8,153 nucleotides of DNA from Deltaproteobacteria bacterium RIFOXYA12_FULL_61_11 (GTDB lineage Bacteria; Bdellovibrionota_F; JAHFAK01; YA12-FULL-61-11), in the NCBI GenBank assembly GCA_001799195.1, contig MGSU01000098.1:2918-11070 (forward strand), in the 5' to 3' direction. Positions 6,283-8,153 of the stretch are shown here, piece after piece. Below the pieces are notes generated by a model. That model had not been told where the DNA came from. It did no database searches and saw only the letters and a list, made by a program, of their open reading frames with translations. The translations under genes and the position numbers were made by a program. How positions within the stretch are numbered: the first letter of the stretch is position 1; every line of letters begins with the position of its first letter.

Positions 6283-6286
6283 CTCC
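6283..6286 (-). promoter_or_regulatory. Ribosome binding site supporting the GTG start of dsrN
   Basis: The minus strand reads GGAG followed by 8 nt and GTG. The next in-frame ATG is at codon 24, after the P-loop lysine and threonine, and so cannot be the start. The site sits inside a near-palindrome (6275-6286, GGGGAATTCTCC) with one mismatched pair. Confidence 0.6.
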
Positions 6287-6347
6287 GAAGGGAGGTGGAA
6301 GGAGACCAATCCGGGTGAGGACCGGCCTCGAACCACCGCGAGCTGGC

Positions 6348-8021
6348 TCAGCGCATGTCGAGGAAGCCGCAGGGACAGACCTTTGCGCACTTCTGACAGC
6401 CGGTGCACAGGTTGTGTTTGTACACGTAGAATTCCCCGACGTTGTGCGGTTTGCCGATGGCCTGATCTTGGCAGAACATCCAGCACTTCTCGCAATCGAA
6501 GCAATAGCCGCAACTCATGCAACGCTTCGCTTCGGCCAGGGCCTCTTCGGCCGAGAGGCCGCTGATGATCTCGACCTCGGGATCAGCCCAGCGCTCGGCC
6601 GCGGGCAGTGAGGGCCGCTCATGCCGCTCGACCTTCTCGTAGTGGTGCAACCGCATGTTATCGGTCAGGATGATCGGCAACTTTGCTTCAGCGCTGGGTT
6701 GTTCGCCACGGAAGCTCGCGTCGATGCTCTCGGCGGCCTTGCGACCCTGCGCAATAGCGGTGATGACCAGGCGAAGATCGAGGACATCCCCCCCGGCATA
6801 GACCTTGTCGAGGGAGGTGCGGCCGAATTCATCGGCGGTGAGCCACTTCTTGTCCCCGCGCAGGGTTTCCAGCCCGCGATAATCGGTATCCTGGCTGATC
6901 GCGGGAATGAGGGTGTCGATCTCTAACTCGTAGTCCGAACCCTCGATCGGGACCGGTCTGCGTCGGCCACTCTGATCGGGCTCACCGAGTTCCATCTTGA
7001 TGCAACGAATCTTCGTGGCGCGGTCCCCTTCGCGCACAATACCTACCGGTGTGGCCAGGAAGTCGATGGGTATTCCCTCGGCTTCGGCCTCGCGCACTTC
7101 ATGTTCGATGGCCGGCATCTCGGCGATGGTCCTGCGGTACATGATGCGCACGTCCGCGCCCAAGCGTTTGGCCATGCGCGCGGCGTCGATGGCACTGTCC
7201 CCACCGCCGACCACGATGACTTTCTTGCCGATGGAGAGCTTCTCGCCGGCATTGACCCGGTGCAAGAAGGCGGCACCAGTGATAACATTGCTGGCGTCCT
7301 CGCCCTCGACATAGAGTTTCTTGCCGCTGTGAGCACCGAGCCCCACGAATACCGCGTCATAGTCGCGCTGCAGATCGGCAAAGCTCACGTCGCTGCCAAT
7401 CCTGGTCGTGGTGCGCAGCTCAATACCCAGGGCGAAGATGCGATCGATCTCGGCTTTCAAGACCTTCCGCGGTAAACGATACGCGGGAATACCGTAGCGA
7501 AGCATGCCGCCGGCTTCGGGGAATGCCTCGAACACGGTCACCGCGTGTCCGCGCCGGGCGAGCTGATAGGCGCAGGAAAGGCCTGCCGGACCGGCGCCTA
7601 TGACCGCGATCTTCTTGCCGCTCTTCTCCTCGGTCAGGCGGGTCAGCGCAAGCCCCTTTTCCAGAGCCCAATCGCCCAGAAAACGTTCCAGGCAGTTGAT
7701 CCCTACCGCTGCATCGTGGTCCTTGCGGTTGCAGGCGGTTTCACAGGGGTGAGGGCACACCCGACCGATGACAGCCACCAGAGGATTTTTCTCGGCATCG
7801 AGGCGCCAGGCCAACTCATAGGACTGCTCGAGCGTACGACCGAAGCGTTCGGTATCGGCTAGGGTGCGTAGAATGGTACGGATCTCGGTGCCGTTGGGGC
7901 AACCGTTGACGCACGGCGGCGTTTTTGGAGCGGGATAGGGGCGCTCCGGCGACGAACTCCGCCCACTGCCGGAAGAGCCCGAGCTCTTACCGAAGGCCTT
8001 CTTTCTGGTCATCATTGCCAT
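6348..8021 (-). CDS. dsrL: DsrL-like NAD(P)H iron-sulfur flavoprotein oxidoreductase
   Basis: A 557-residue cytoplasmic protein of the glutamate-synthase small-subunit (GltD) type with a C-terminal ferredoxin, the architecture of DsrL. DsrL is thought to carry electrons between NAD(P)H and DsrAB. In order: a Ser/Gly-rich tail (11-24); an N-terminal Fe-S domain with Cys37, 41, 89, 93, 97 and 110; the FAD-binding GAGPAG (142-147); GMLRYGIPAYRLP (172-184); the NAD(P)-binding GGGDSA (272-277) followed by YRR (295-297); and VYAGGDV (407-413). A two-cluster ferredoxin closes it: Cys507/510/513/517 and Cys539/542/545/549, with further cysteines at 501, 504 and 551. The paired arginines after the nucleotide fold suggest NADPH, by analogy with GltD. 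The start is ATG at 8021 with AGAGGA 9 nt upstream. The main alternative is another GltD-like ferredoxin fusion; the dsrN, sat and dsrM neighbours favour DsrL. Confidence 0.82.
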   Translation of the reverse strand: MAMMTRKKAFGKSSGSSGSGRSSSPERPYPAPKTPPCVNGCPNGTEIRTILRTLADTERFGRTLEQSYELAWRLDAEKNPLVAVIGRVCPHPCETACNRKDHDAAVGINCLERFLGDWALEKGLALTRLTEEKSGKKIAVIGAGPAGLSCAYQLARRGHAVTVFEAFPEAGGMLRYGIPAYRLPRKVLKAEIDRIFALGIELRTTTRIGSDVSFADLQRDYDAVFVGLGAHSGKKLYVEGEDASNVITGAAFLHRVNAGEKLSIGKKVIVVGGGDSAIDAARMAKRLGADVRIMYRRTIAEMPAIEHEVREAEAEGIPIDFLATPVGIVREGDRATKIRCIKMELGEPDQSGRRRPVPIEGSDYELEIDTLIPAISQDTDYRGLETLRGDKKWLTADEFGRTSLDKVYAGGDVLDLRLVITAIAQGRKAAESIDASFRGEQPSAEAKLPIILTDNMRLHHYEKVERHERPSLPAAERWADPEVEIISGLSAEEALAEAKRCMSCGYCFDCEKCWMFCQDQAIGKPHNVGEFYVYKHNLCTGCQKCAKVCPCGFLDMR

Positions 8022-8073
8022 GGGTCACGTTCCTCTCTTATGGGTTACGGGACTTGCCCTTCGCGATCGCCCC

Positions 8074-8101
8074 TTCATACTGAAACGGGGGAGAAATGCA
8101 A
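8074..8101 (-). promoter_or_regulatory. Weak candidate promoter upstream of dsrL
   Basis: On the minus strand TTGCAT (8101-8096) and TATGAA (8079-8074) are 16 nt apart. The -10 matches the consensus at four positions and the -35 at three. It would give a leader of about 45 nt. No coding frame of note is visible between dsrL and the right edge at 8153, so dsrL may start an operon, but the region is cut by the window end. Confidence 0.2.
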
Positions 8102-8153
8102 GCGGGATCTGCCAGGTGATAGAGTGTACGGTGAGAAAGGAAGAGAGAGGCGG

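Noticed and set aside
6275-6286. Near-palindrome overlapping the dsrN ribosome binding site
   Set aside because: It is short with one mismatch and has no second copy noticed; too weak to claim as an operator.
8063-8070. GCGATCGC octamer upstream of dsrL
   Set aside because: An 8-bp palindrome seen once in GC-rich DNA is expected by chance.

Overview
The window looks like part of a dissimilatory sulfur-metabolism island from a GC-rich anaerobe with a DsrAB-type pathway. It is most likely a sulfate or sulfite reducer outside the classical Desulfovibrio type. The reasoning is that an RsbRD-domain gene is coupled to dsrM (typical of sulfate reducers), a sat gene lies divergent to it, and a CbiA-family siroheme amidase (DsrN) and a DsrL-like NAD(P)H iron-sulfur flavoprotein lie nearby. 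DsrL was first known from sulfur oxidisers and is absent from classical Desulfovibrio clusters, so the direction of sulfur flux cannot be settled from this window. No 16S or other phylogenetic marker is present, so no phylum is assigned.

Layout. Positions 1-914 (minus strand) hold an RsbRD N-terminal-domain protein and the first 121 codons of dsrM, joined by an ATGA overlap; the rest of dsrM lies off the left edge. Positions 915-1242 are the divergent control region between that operon and sat, with a candidate minus-strand promoter, a perfect 14-bp palindrome and a possible 46-codon small gene. Positions 1243-2436 (plus) are sat. Positions 2531-4858 (plus) encode a large polytopic GT-C (ArnT/PMT-like) glycosyltransferase with a long cysteine-bearing C-terminal region. 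Its base and codon use differ from the neighbours and it has no obvious role in sulfur metabolism. Positions 4880-6274 (minus, convergent with it) are dsrN, and 6348-8021 (minus) are dsrL, 73 bp upstream of dsrN. Positions 8022-8153 hold the dsrL leader and a weak candidate promoter.

How the genes fit together. Sat interconverts sulfate plus ATP with APS plus pyrophosphate. DsrN amidates siroheme to make the siroamide cofactor of DsrAB sulfite reductase. DsrL is thought to pass electrons between NAD(P)H and DsrAB. DsrM is the membrane cytochrome b of DsrMKJOP, which links the quinone pool to DsrC trisulfide turnover. The RsbRD protein is probably a cytoplasmic accessory or sensor for that operon. 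dsrA, dsrB, dsrC and aprAB are not in the window. The glycosyltransferase is the outlier and looks like an accessory gene set into a sulfur locus.
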